NCBI GenBank assembly: GCA_002633005.1
Contig: NMRA01000060.1
Span: 165,472 to 227,471 of the forward strand
Direction of reading: 5' to 3'
Source of the DNA: Phoronis australis
Taxonomy: Eukaryota; Phoronida; Phoronidae
DNA: 62,000 nucleotides
The translations under genes were made by a program, and so were the position numbers. Within the stretch, counting starts at the first letter, position 1. The number at the start of each line of letters is the position of its first letter. The notes beneath the pieces were generated by a model, which was given only the letters and a program-made list of their open reading frames with translations, had not been told where the DNA came from and made no database searches. Of this stretch, positions 47,839-59,900 are shown in pieces.

Positions 47839-49587
47839 CTATTCACCGTCAGGATAGCCCTGAGTTGGTCCCCCTTTCCTATAATCTGAGCATGCTTCTA
47901 TTGAGTCGGGTTGCACAAAAATGGTTTGTACCACCGGGGAACCTGTGAAAGCAGTCAGGTTGTGACCTTTGCCTATTAAATCGTCGATGATTTCTTGATC
48001 AAAACCTTTCTCACATGACAGATAATTGGGGTATAGCTGGTGATGAAGCCTTTTCGCGTCAGTTGCATCGCTAATGTTTTCTCCAAACCACAACATACGT
48101 GCGACTACCTGAGCGATAGCGGTAATGATTTTTATACCACCAGAGGCGCCCACGACGAGTTTGACGTCGTCATTTTTGTCAACTAGTATCGAGGGGCACA
48201 TGGAAGAAAGCGGTCGTTTACCAGGCCTGACTGTGTTTCTGGGAAAAGACACGCCAGACGTTTCCAAGGAAAAGTCTCCCATTTCATCGTTGAATAGAAT
48301 TCCTGTCTTTCTTCCAACCATACCAGAACCGAAGAAATAATTAATCGTTCCGGTAATAGAGACGGCGCTGCCATCTGGTGCCAATATAGATGCGTGCGAT
48401 GTCCCCGCTTTCTCCTCTTCGTCATCACCATAGTTACCGTAAATAATGGCTGGACGTGTACCATTGTCCCATATTTGTACCCTAGTTTTTTCACCAAAAT
48501 CCTGCGAGGTTAATTTACGTACAAGTTCTGCAAATTCCGGTGTATCATCATCGCCAAAGGAACGCCGTTGTCCATAAGCGAACTTGAATGCTTCAATAAT
48601 GCGATGAAATGTTGTCACGGGATCGTGTTCCATGCTTTTCGAATCGAAATGATATCCTTTCAGAATATTTAGTATGTAGAGTAGAATAGCGCCACTAGAG
48701 GGTGGAGGGGTAGATAGCAATATACCTTCATCAACTTGCATGGAAAGTGTTTCCTTCACAACTGTTGTATAATTGCCTAAATCTGCCAGTGTGACTATTC
48801 CGTTATGTTCTTGAATGTCGTCAACAATATCTTTAGCTAGGCTTCCATTGTAAAAAGCGTTGGCCCCCTCATTAGCTATGATCTCCAGCGTTCTGGCTAG
48901 ACGTGGTCGATACATTACATCTCCTGTGTTGTACAGCTTTCCCGTTTCCGGATTTGTAAATAGTTCCTTCAGACTGTTGAAGTTTTCAACATGTTCTTTC
49001 TTTTTGATTAACCATCCCCCCGTGGCAGCCCCTAGTTTGAAACCTTTTCGACAAAGCTGTATAGTCGGCTCAAATAAGTCTCTCCATGGCAATCTACCGT
49101 GGTTTTTGTGAGCCACCCAAAATCCGTGAATCTCACCTGGAACAGCAATGGATAAACCGCCGAATAACTTCCGCCTGACATCACCGCCATACAAGCTAGC
49201 TGAGGCCAGTTCTGGTGCAACTTCCCGGAAATCATAGAACCAACTTTTCTGGCTAGGTCTGTCGTAGACGACCATGAAATCCCCACCGCCGATACCAGTA
49301 CTATGTGTGTTCATTACACCAGCACAGATCATGGTGGCGATTGCGGCGTCGACAGCGGAACCATTTCTGTCAAACATAATGGTCTTTCCTATTGTGGAGC
49401 ACCGCCCGTCGTCCGACGCTACCGCTCCGCGTTTGTAAGTGCCAACGATGGACTGCTCCTTTGATTTCGATACATCATTAATTATACTCCCATTTCTCTT
49501 AATGCCAAACCAAACACCTAATACAACTGCAACGATGACTAAGATAGTAACAGCGAGTAAAACTGCTATGGTCGCCCGCTTCTTCAT
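47839..49587 (-). CDS. Gamma-glutamyltransferase, intronless
   Basis: A membrane enzyme that hydrolyses or transfers the gamma-glutamyl group of extracellular glutathione, made as a proenzyme that cleaves itself in two. The 582-residue frame is uninterrupted, close to the length of animal GGTs. MKKR is followed by a signal-anchor segment (residues about 6-28), giving a type II topology. Family marks include TGIGGGDFMVVYD, FREVAP (substrate-binding Arg), PPPSSGAIL, the autocleavage/nucleophile Thr in AGTSHASI (residue 396), NDEMGDFS, PLSSMCPSI and GASGGIKI. The ATG at 49,587 is chosen over one 22 codons upstream (49,653) because it has A at -3; the open frame continues further but without an ATG. 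Vertebrate GGT genes have many introns, so the single coding exon suggests a retrocopy or intron loss. All key residues are present. Confidence 0.93.
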   Translation of the reverse strand: MKKRATIAVLLAVTILVIVAVVLGVWFGIKRNGSIINDVSKSKEQSIVGTYKRGAVASDDGRCSTIGKTIMFDRNGSAVDAAIATMICAGVMNTHSTGIGGGDFMVVYDRPSQKSWFYDFREVAPELASASLYGGDVRRKLFGGLSIAVPGEIHGFWVAHKNHGRLPWRDLFEPTIQLCRKGFKLGAATGGWLIKKKEHVENFNSLKELFTNPETGKLYNTGDVMYRPRLARTLEIIANEGANAFYNGSLAKDIVDDIQEHNGIVTLADLGNYTTVVKETLSMQVDEGILLSTPPPSSGAILLYILNILKGYHFDSKSMEHDPVTTFHRIIEAFKFAYGQRRSFGDDDTPEFAELVRKLTSQDFGEKTRVQIWDNGTRPAIIYGNYGDDEEEKAGTSHASILAPDGSAVSITGTINYFFGSGMVGRKTGILFNDEMGDFSLETSGVSFPRNTVRPGKRPLSSMCPSILVDKNDDVKLVVGASGGIKIITAIAQVVARMLWFGENISDATDAKRLHHQLYPNYLSCEKGFDQEIIDDLIGKGHNLTAFTGSPVVQTIFVQPDSIEACSDYRKGGPTQGYPDGE

Positions 49588-52119
49588 AGTTGTGCTGCTC
49601 GAACGAAGTGTCCTACTCCAACACTGATCTCGGTCGTGAGGGGCCGACCACATGTACAAGCACGGGTGACTCGTTTGCGTTCCCAGAATAAACACGCCCC
49701 AGTCTTTCACAATCTTAATGACTACCGTTGTCGGTTTATAATGACTCGGCAGGAACAAACTCTCGTGCAGGGTTAGAGTTGATACTACTTAAACAATGCA
49801 TTGCGACAGGAGACAGATGATTTTAGCAGCGTTTACCCACGTGTTAACTATTTGATATCATAATGAACGATTAGCTGACAATTATTTTCCCCGGATATCC
49901 ATTTGCTTTGTTTTGTTTTTTTTCTATCCCTTTAGAACATTAGGCTGACGGTTCAGTTAATTAGTACTTGTATTTTGTCAACGACCTTTAATCATTGCTG
50001 AAAAGGTTATGAAATAGTGTGAATTGTTTTTAGAAAAGATAAGACACGTTTTGGTTAATAAACGCTCTCGTCTGCTCGATTTAGTCGTGTTCAAGTGCCA
50101 AGTACTGCATTCTCAAAAATTTCAAATGTTAAGATGAAGTTGCTTTCCATCGAGCTGATCTAAGCCTTTCCACATTTATCGTCGTGGTTATACACTGGAC
50201 GGTTTCGATTTTCTACCTAAACGCTGACTGAAGTAAGGGCAGTCGGACTTTTCACTGAAATGGACGGACCACGACTATATCTTATTTACGAATTGGTGAT
50301 GTCTGGTCGAGGATAATGTAAGCCCTATGTCACTAATGACAGATTAAGTTAACTGTATCGTGCCTGTGTTTAGTGTCCAACTCCACGCTAGCTTTCTTCA
50401 AATGACGGGGAGCGACGGCATTTTGTCTGGCCCTGATTCGGAGAATTTCTGAGGCATGGTCCCGCCTTAACTGTTTCCTGAAGTGAAACTCCGGGATTTT
50501 GTTTCTAAGCATTAGGACCCGCCAGGCTTCTGAATAAATTCACAAGCATTTTTTTTTCTTAAAGCTACTAACTTTAAGATGGCCTTGTAACCTTTGATCA
50601 AGCCAATAGCTTCAGTTTGTCTTAAAATAAAATAGCTATTTAGTATATTGGACATTGTCTGATGTCGGGTGTTATAATTGTTTCAAACATACACAAATCA
50701 ACCCCGGAACGCGTCGGAGCCCGGAGGTAAGGAGGCATGGAATTCCAAGAGTGCCAGTGGTTAGCGCGTTCGGATTTTACACGTTAGCGCGTTAGGTCAA
50801 CGCGTAAACTAAAGACACTTTCGATCCCGGAGCCAACGAACAAAGTTCACATTCAAAATGTGGGGACGTCACGGATTCCGAAGACGGGCCGATTATGTAG
50901 ACTTGCACACCTCCTCAGTAAATACGGCCACTTGACCAGTTCGTGTATGGTGAACTTCACTCAGACTGCGTCAGAAGCTCTGGAATCCATTACTGCCGCT
51001 GTTCTGCTGACATGTTGTTACGTAGTTGTAATGCAATGAGAAGAAATGTGTACCTAACATGCAGTGATGTGGCGAGACGATGGTGTCCGAGATAAAGCAC
51101 CGCATAAGACAAAAAGCCTGCTTTCAACCTGTTTACTATTTCCTTTTGGACCAATTTTAAAAATCTGACGCTGCATAGAAAAATAGCCAACTAACGAAGA
51201 AACAAACTCAGAATTCATTATTATAAGGTCAGTTTATACGTGTATGTAAGTTCACTATTATTTAATTTGTCAGGTCATTGGATTTTGAATTTAGGGGTTG
51301 AGTTGGACCCCCTGGCATGCATAAATAACAACGAACAAGAAACAGCTTGTAGAATAGAATCTCAGTCCGATATGAAGTCGATAGTTTGGAACCGGATCAT
51401 TGCAAACTACCGGAAATCTAACGAAGTCAAGACAAGAGACATACTGCACACATCTACTGAGGTGATTAACGTGTTGTTTATTGACACAGTCCTCGATTAA
51501 TGCGGAAACGGGACAAGCGACATGATTGGAATTCCCGGCGGAAAGGAGGAAATGCACGCAAACATGTAGAGATGGAGGATGTGCTCTTTTATCACTGACC
51601 TGTTCAAATAAAAATTTCATGAAAACAGTTTAATCAAAAGGGTTTCCCAGTGTTTCTTTTTCAACAACACACTGTTTCCATTTGAAATAAACAGAACTTG
51701 ATAAAGAATTACTGAATATAATCTACAATTTTATAGTGAAATTAATTAAATGCCTGACATCGATTCGTGAGAACGGTAGTGGAAACACAAGAACATACGG
51801 AGTTATGAAATGTTCATATTTAAGAGATAAGACCCCATTTCTGGTGTAAATAGGGGAAAGAATACTTTTGAGATTGTAACAGTTTTCAATTAAATTTAAA
51901 TACCAGAAATGGCTAATCGAGGGACACCGGAGATTGTCGAAATTAAGCGAATCCATTTCAACTCTGCCGTGTTTATAGGCACTGTATCGGTTCAGTCAAA
52001 TCGTTATAGGAATATATAAAATTCTATTCCAGTGGCACATTGTGATCAAACCGTCGTTTACTTTTTAGTTACCAATTTTTATGTAAAGTTAATTCGTGTA
52101 TCTTTTTCTGTTTTTACAG
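49588..52119. other. Intergenic or intronic stretch
   Basis: Between the minus-strand GGT gene and the plus-strand Ig exon. Holds the GGT upstream region (no TATA box that I can support) and a tRNA-like sequence at about 50,750-50,835. Earlier exons of the Ig/repeat gene must lie further left or be unrecognised here; none was found. Confidence 0.45.
50750..50835 (+). repeat. tRNA-like sequence (SINE head or tRNA pseudogene)
   Basis: An A-box-like GTGCCAGTGGTTAGCGCG and a B-box-like CTTTCGATCCCGGAG are separated by somewhat more than in a standard tRNA, with a repeated GTTAGCGCGTT between them. RNA polymerase III promoter boxes are recognisable, but no cloverleaf closes. Probably a tRNA-derived repeat. 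Confidence 0.4.
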
Positions 52120-52404
52120 CTCCAGATTTTGTGAAACGTATCCCCTCCACGCAGGAGGTTCAAGCCGGCGAGGAGATCCGATTTCAGTGTACCATCGTCG
52201 GAATACCAGCGCCCTCTGTTCGCTGGTATCACGACGAGGAAGAAATCACCGACGACCCTCGTTATGAGTTTCCGTGCGACCTCAGCACGGGCACCTTCGC
52301 TTGTATTCTAGAAAGTGCAACCAAACACGACGAAGGCGCTTACAAGTGCAAAGCGACAAACAGCGAAGGGAGTAGCTCAACTACAGGATTTGTAACTGTT
52401 ATAA
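52120..52404 (+). CDS. I-set Ig domain exon of the giant repeat-protein gene (partial gene)
   Basis: Exon of 285 bases (95 codons), phase 1-1, with acceptor TTTTTACAG and donor ATAA|GTGAGT. The product is a complete I-set domain: PDFVKRIPSTQEVQAGEEI, FQC (B strand), PSVRWYHDEEEI (core Trp), and the F-strand signature DEGAYKCKATNSEG. D-x-G-x-Y-x-C-x-A-x-N-x-x-G is the signature of titin-superfamily Ig domains (titin, MLCK, palladin, SPEG, obscurin), usually intracellular in muscle or actin structures. Splicing to the next exon (53,907) completes a Ser codon (A|GT), keeping frame. No signal peptide or upstream exon is seen, so the N-terminal part is unknown. Confidence 0.9.
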
Positions 52405-53906
52405 GTGAGTTCCATTAATGAATTGCTAATTCTGTTGGAACAAAGTATCTAAATTCTCCACAGTTCGCGGAACACTTTCCACTGAACAACGGAACTCTTA
52501 CCACGGGAGAACCATTATCACCCTCCAAAAAACACTCACCATGCACCAGAAGAACACTCACCACGCACCAGCAGAACTCTTACCACGAAGAAAATGTCCC
52601 TTACTACGGACGTTAAGCCACAGGCGCAAACGACACACTTTCTATGCACAATATCGTTATTATTGGGTGGTAATTGTTATGGCAGAGCGTGGTGCTCCCA
52701 CTCGTGGTAAGGTTTCAGCTCCGTGGTAAGTGCTAGCGACTCATGGTAAGGGTTTAATAGCCACCTCTGTAAGCATGCCAAGGCCCACATTAAATAGGAC
52801 CCTAAATGTTCAAAACTGCAAAAAAGGAATGTACATGTAGTGTATTAGTCCTTCCAACATCTTCTCATAGAACGACGGTTCTTGCACGTGACAGCGGTAC
52901 CATCTTACATGAGTTGCCTCCATGTGATGAAACGTGAACGGTTCAGTGGCTGGACTCATAAATACCCTGGCTGATAAACACTATGATAAACACTATGACC
53001 CGACCTATCGTGACCTAGCTGATTTACCGTATTTCCGGCCACTGACCGAGCCTAAACCCAGTGGTTGTAACAATGGGAAAGCAGTTCATTTCAGTTTACA
53101 AAATTTTGTCAATCAGTGTGGTGACGTTGTGTATGCAGGGCTGCGTTCAGGGGACACTTGCTCAGCACTTGCGGCGAGAAATCGGTACGGCTCTCATTGG
53201 GTTTGACCTGACAGTGCGGCAGACATCACTGGGCTTGCCGCTTTTCTTCCACACTGTTGAAAACTCTATGAACAATATGAAATGTTGTGAGTCATTTCAT
53301 CTCGAAAGCAGTACACATGACCAAAGCAACTTCATTCTGTCTCATATTTTTTGCCCTTTCACTTCCACCGACAATGGAAGCAATGTTCTGGAAAACGATG
53401 GCAAAATAGACAGTTTTCATCACAAAACCGCCACTTCACTTCCAATACTCGACGATCGAGTCAACATCAGATTTTGAAAGAAAATTCCACAAAAGTGTGG
53501 TCCAAAATTGCTGCCATCCAAGCATAATGTTTGCGAGTTGTTAGAGGGCTACCTGAAATCGCAGCTGATAACCCATGGCGGGGCTAAGACAAGTTGAACA
53601 TCAACAGCCTAGTTAAGAGATGTCGCTGGAAACAATGCATTGTTGTTATTTAGAAGCTAAGCCAGTTAGTTGCAATGGAAATGCAACAATTTTTCGGAAA
53701 GTAGGTGGAATACTTTGCAGTTGTCTTTCATTTCCTTTCCAATCAGGACAGTGGTGCCGCTATTTGTTGCCCTTATTTATTTTCACAATGAAACCTTTTA
53801 CGCAACAAACTGTGAGGTCAGATGATGTGTCATTTAGTGTAATCTGACCACAGTTGCTTTTGTTGGTTTTGTATACGCATATTTAAACGTCTCTTCTCTC
53901 TTCAAG
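52405..53906 (+). other. Intron between the Ig and repeat exons
   Basis: 1,502 bases with canonical GTGAGT...TCTTCAAG ends. Contains an inverted-repeat element at about 52,490-52,755 and a 12-base tandem (AAACACTATGAT/C) near 52,976. Open frames within it are not supported as exons. Confidence 0.7.
52490..52755. repeat. Inverted-repeat element with CTTACCACG motifs
   Basis: The left half has CTCTTACCACGGGAG, CTCACCATGCACC, CTCACCACGCACC and CTCTTACCACGAAG. The right half has the reverse: CTCGTGGTAAGG, CTCCGTGGTAAG and CTCATGGTAAGG. A small foldback or non-autonomous element is likely; there is no coding capacity. Confidence 0.6.
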
Positions 53907-56900
53907 GTGACCATAAGCGGTCTAAGAGCCCTCGGCGTGCGCCCAAACGCGGGGTGTCGTACCCAACGCCCTTTAATACGATTTCGGAAGTCACCAGCGA
54001 CGGCGAAAAGGAAGAGGATCATCAACTACAAATTCGGACACAGAACTATTACAACAACTTGTTGGCAAAGGAGAGAGAGTCTAACTCACCAGGGTCACCA
54101 CCTTCCTCTTCCGGTGACATTTTCGATTTGGATAAGGACAGCAAGAAGCTTAACGCAACAGAACCCTCTGAAGACGTCCGACAGAGGCTTTCTCCTTCAA
54201 GCGACTATGACGTCAAAAACCAAGGATTTATGGGTATGTCTAATGAGTCGTGTAGTCGTGAAAATGTTGTAAGTTTAGACAACAAAGACATTCAACAAGC
54301 CCTTGATTATGATGCCGACAGTGAGGTCGAAGGACGGCCCCCAAGAAAGAAACTTCACCTGAACGGCAACCATGATAGTTCATTGCATTCGTCATCAGTA
54401 TTTCTGACAAAAGATCAGACAAGTGTAAACCCTACAGACATGTCAGAAACAGAAAGTAGCCATAAAAGCAAGAGGTTAGGTAAAAATGATAATGTCAACT
54501 TAGGCAATCAGAAAAATGAAAATATGGATGCTCAAAACAATCCCTCGATTGCAAATAAGAAATCCGATGGTTTTCAGTCCAAACTTTCAATGGATTTAAA
54601 GTCTATCGAAAAACAAACAGATATAGGGTCTCAGCTGGCAGGCAAATCGGCAATGAGCAGTCCAGTTCACATTTCTTCCGATGCCAGTGTTAAACTTACA
54701 CCTCTAGAATTGCAGTCAACTCACTCTTCCGAATCCGTCAATAGTTCTCACCTCAATGCACCGGACGTTTCGAACGCATGCGTAATTGTAGGTGATAGCG
54801 CAGACGACGTAGACAAGCATGGCATGAATGGTAGTTCTGACACGTTGAGTATTAGTAGTGGTACCTTAGAACATGTTAACAGGTATGAGGAGGGAAGCGA
54901 AGATCATTCGAAACGAAAACCTATTCCTTATTTAAAAGCTCGTGCGTTAATGGGAAAGGAAAATCGAATGAACTGGCAATCTGACGACTCAGCCAATGAA
55001 AATGGTTCGTCTATAAGCCAGGAATCTACCATGAGTCAGAAGTTTTGTAATACAGTGGAAACACTTGATATTATTGGGGATGGTAAGAACATGTCAAAAC
55101 CCCGTTTCGATATGCCCACAAACATAGATAAGGGTCCCAAACGTCTGCGTGAGCCTTTTGTTTTCAGGCACGAAAGTGGTAAAAACGGAAATAGTATGCT
55201 ATCGAAGCAGGGATTTTTAAACATCCAACCGCTTCCCGGTGTTGACTATAAGAAAGCAAAAAGTGTAAACGAAAAGGATGTTTCCTTAGTTTCGATTTCG
55301 CAGTTAAATAAAGCGAATGTAATTAACGCAAATAAGCAGGATTACAAATCCTCCAAAGATGAAATTGATAATTATGTACCGAGTGAGCCTGAAAGCGAAT
55401 CGAAAGAAACGTCAGCTCCGTTGAAGAGTGGTTTAGACGTTGTTGGTAAAAGACTGTCCCGTGAGCCACTGTCGTCATCTTTTGTTACTCCCCAAAGTGA
55501 CCACTTAGTTGGCAAAATTTGCGAGAAGCAGACGTCCAACGCACAACGTTTGCATCAGCTTCAGTCCTCTGTTGCACTCAAATCCAACAAAGAGGAGAAA
55601 CACGGTCATGATCACGAACCACAGCTGGATACTAAAACTAAATCCGAAGAAAAAACATTGCTTGGGAGTGTAAGAAATTCCTTAAAATCCAAGTTTGATA
55701 ATACACCGTCGGACCAGCCGCCGCCTGGTGTGGCCAAGGATGAGAAACGGGCCAAAGATAAGACACTTACAAACAACCTAAGGTCGAAATTTGAAAAACA
55801 ACAAAAAGACGAAGAGCCACTATTTTGCGTAACGTCTCACCAATCTCTGACAAAACCAAATGTCCAAACTGCCAAAGAACAGAGCACTGTTTCCCATGAC
55901 AAATCAAAAATAGAGGTGACGAATAAAGGTCGTGCGGTTCATCAGAAACCACAACTGGACTCCAAAAATTCGGATGACGATCCCGTTAATCTCATATCTA
56001 AATTCGAACAAAATATTCAAGGCAGAGGACTGTCCAGCAGCGTCAAGGAGGGAGTCTTGAGAAGCACCTCGGAACGACCATCTAAATTTCAAATGAAAGA
56101 CGATCACAGTTTTGTGGCAGGAGGTAAAGCAAAGGCATCTGACCTGATGTCCAAGTTCGAACAAAAGGACGACAAGGCCACAGGATTACGGACGAAGGAT
56201 GTAGGTGACAAATCAGCTGATGCTCAAGCTAAGCTTGACCTCAAATCCAAGAGCCACACGTCTGACTTAATGTCTAAATTTGAACAACCAAAATCACGTC
56301 CAAAATTACTTGACAATGCAGGAAGTCAATCGAGTAAATTAGTGCTTGACCAACAGACAACAATACAATCATCTAAAATAGAAGATACGACTAAGACACA
56401 ATCCCTAGGACAAAACTCTAAATTCGAACACAACACTCCAAAACAAAGTGTCGGCCAATCAGTATTTGAGAAACATAAAGCAGAGAAATGGGACAGCAAA
56501 ACAAAAGAACCCAGTTCAAGAACATTAGAGGCATTGCAAATTAAATCTCTTCCTTTGGAAACAAAAAACGAAACGTCAAAACCAAAATCCAACCTTGTCC
56601 AAACATCACCTGGAACAAAATTGAGTATTCAATCGAAACAAAATGAGGGTCAAGAAACGGATTTAAAGCCAGAAAAGGTGTCTCGGGATAAACCTCGCGC
56701 GTTTGATTTGATGTCTAAGTTTGAAACAAAAGATAAAAAGGCAGCCGAGCCGCTTTCAAACACTGAATCAAAACACAGCAAGGACACTCCGACAAGAAAA
56801 CCAGAATCTGATTCAAAGTCAAGAGCGACATCTCACGACAAATCACGTGCACTTGACTTGAAATCAAAGTTTGAAACACAAGGTGATCTGTCAAAAGATC

Positions 56901-59900
56901 AATTTCAACAAGCAAAACCAAGCGCGGGAACAAAGAACACCAAAGATTTGCCGACAAAAAAGCTAGAAATGGGTTCAAAATTAACGATTACATCGCAAGA
57001 TAAATCTCGCGCTTCTGATTTGAGATCTAAATTTGAAACGAAAGAAGAAAAGTTACAATCAGAATCGAAATTAAAACAGACATCAGCTGGCTCAGAGTTA
57101 AGTGCGGGGATAAAACATAAAGATGATTTCCAAGCAAGTTCAAAGTCTTCCTTGTCATTGCAAGATAAACCCCTTACGTCTGATCTGAGGTCCAAGTTTG
57201 AAACACAAGATGGAAAATCTAAATCCGGTACTGCATTGAAACCCAAAGAACAAGCGACTAAGAACCAGGAAACAGGTTCTAAAACAGAGAAGACACTGCA
57301 AGATAAATCACGTGCGTTTGACTTTAAATCAAGATTTGAACCGAATGATGACAACACCAAATTAAAATCAAAAATCGGGCCGACTCCAAGTGACACAAAA
57401 TCAAATATTGAACCAAAACACGACACGAAATTAATGGAAACAGATTCCAAGACATTAAAAGCATTGCACGATAAATCTCACGCGTCTGACCTGAGGTCAA
57501 AGTTTGAAGCAAGTGACAAACTGTCCAAAACACATTCTAAATTTGAACTGACAACCGACGAAACGAAGGCAAACGTTGTGTCAAAGGTCAACAACAAAGA
57601 CTTTATGGTTAAAAAACAAGAAACTGATTTATTAAAGTCCACACAGAAAATGCAAGATAAACCCCTTGCTTCGGACCTGAGGTCGAAGTTTGAAGCAAAA
57701 GACCAAAGATTTATATCAAAATCCGAAATGAAACACAAGGAGTCTTCGATTAACAAACAAGAGGTTTCAAATGCACCAATAACGTCGCGAGATGAATTAC
57801 GGGCCTCTGAACTAAGGTCAAAGTTTGAAACAAAGGATGAAAAAACCAAATCAAATAACAAATTCAGACAGACATCACTGGAAGCAAAGTCAACTCCTGA
57901 GCCGAAGTACGACAAGAGTTACCCAGAAGTGGGTTCAAGAACATCACTAACATTGCAATCTCACGCGTCTGACTTGAGGTCAAAGTTTGAAACATGCAAT
58001 AAGACATCCAAAACACATTCTAATCTTGATCATACAACAGTTGAAACAATGCCAAATATGAAAACAAAGCTCAACAAAGATTTTCCGAATAAAAAAGAAG
58101 AAACAGTGTCCAAGTCCTCAATGAAAACGCAAGACATGCCCCTTGCATCGGACCTGAGGTCTAAATATGAATCTAAAGGCGAAAAAGCACGATCAAGCTT
58201 TGAACTGAAACGCACGCAGCCTATGAGTAACAAGCAGGAAATCGGCTTAATGTCAGAAATAACACTTCAAGATAAAACACATTCATTTGGCTTAAAATCA
58301 AACGATGACAAGTCCAAATTAAAATCTAAATTTGGACAGCAACCATCAGAAATAACATCGAATAGAGAATCAAAGCACAATAAGGGTTTCCAGGAATCAG
58401 GTTCAAAGACGTCGAAAACATGCCAAGATAAACCTCGTGCGTCCGACTTGAGATCAAGATTTGAAATGAGCGATAACAAGTCCAAAACTCAATCTAAAGT
58501 TGAACAGACACAGGCTGAAACAAAGTCGAATGTTGAGTCAAATGTCAACAAAGATTTTCGAATTAAAAAACAAGAAACGGATTCAAAGACTTCCCTAAAA
58601 ACCCAAGATAAACTTCATGCATCTGACTTGAGGTCTAAGTTCGAAACAAAAGAAGACAAATCTAAATCAACTTCTGAATTGAAACATAAAGACAACATCA
58701 CGAAAAGTAAGGACACTGGTTCAAAGTCAACAAGAACCACAACAACAACGCAAGACAAACCAAACGCACTTAACTTGAGAGCAAAGTTTGAAGCAAAAGA
58801 TGAAAAGTCGGAAGCAGCACCTAAACTTGTACCGTTTGGAAAATCAAACATTGAATCAAAGCACGACAATGCCTTCCAACACAAGGATATGAGGACACCA
58901 GTGACGTCGCAAGAAGAAACACGCACGTCTGGCCTGAAAACAAAGTTGGGCGCAAATGATGAAACATCCAAACTGAAATCTAAATTTGAACAGACACGAC
59001 CCGAAATGAAATTAAGTACTGAATCCAAACATGAAAAAGATTTTACAAATAAAAAGTTGGATAAGGATCCAGTATCTGCAATCAAATCGCAAAATCAGTT
59101 ACATGCATCGGAAATGAGATCGAAGTTTGAAACAAAAGACGGAAAATCCAAATCTAAATTTGAAGAGATACAAGCTGAAACAAAGTCACCTATTGAGTCA
59201 GTGCACAACAAAGGTCTTAAGACGGTTACGACGTCCTTGGATAAATCCACTGCATCTGACTTGAGGTCAAAATTCGAAGCAAATGAGAAATCAAAGTTAA
59301 AGTCTAGATTTGAGCAGATACCTATTGAAGCAAAATCAGAGAATGAATCTAAACACAGAAAAGATCTTTCGGTCAAAAAAGTGGAAACGGCATTGAAGTC
59401 GGAAATGGCATCGCAAGATACATCAGATGCAATTGGATCGAGATCCAAGTTCGAACGCAGGTTTGAAAAGTCAAATATAACATCCAAATTCGAACATACA
59501 CCAGCTGAAACAAAAAGCGCCACTGGATCAAAAGTCAACCCAGAATTTCCTATCAAAAATCCGGAAGCCAAATCAGTACTGACTTCGTTAGATACAAATA
59601 AGAAGGCACAATCGGAGCTGTTTTCAATGTTTGAACAGAAACAGATATCTTCAAATGTGGTTCAACCTAAAAGTGAGAAAACTGCTAGTGAAGGAGGATC
59701 ATCTGTTCATTTGAAATCAAAATTCGAGCAAACGGCTTCCAAAAATTCCTCAACTGCGTCGATCTCGTTTGCAAAACAGCCTCAACCAGAAAAACATGGG
59801 AAACAATCATCAAATATCAGATCAACATTTGACCATCAGATTAGTGATGCCCTGTTGGACAAAAAGTCAACACTTAAACAAAACCCGAAAGATGTTAACC

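Noticed and set aside
49588-49758. N-terminal extension of the GGT frame beyond the chosen ATG
   Set aside because: The frame is open but its far end has no ATG (the first codon is TTG). The ATG at 49,653 is possible but has a weak context, and the added residues have no family match.
51240-51620. Open frames on both strands before the Ig exon
   Set aside because: Considered as an upstream exon of the Ig gene, but there is no Ig pattern, no phase 1 boundaries and no protein-like composition.
56326-59571. Several minus-strand open frames of 85-180 codons opposite the giant repeat exon
   Set aside because: They are antisense shadows of the repeat array (SDLRSKFE read backwards gives recurring SNFDLRSDA-like strings) and have no splice sites or domain of their own.
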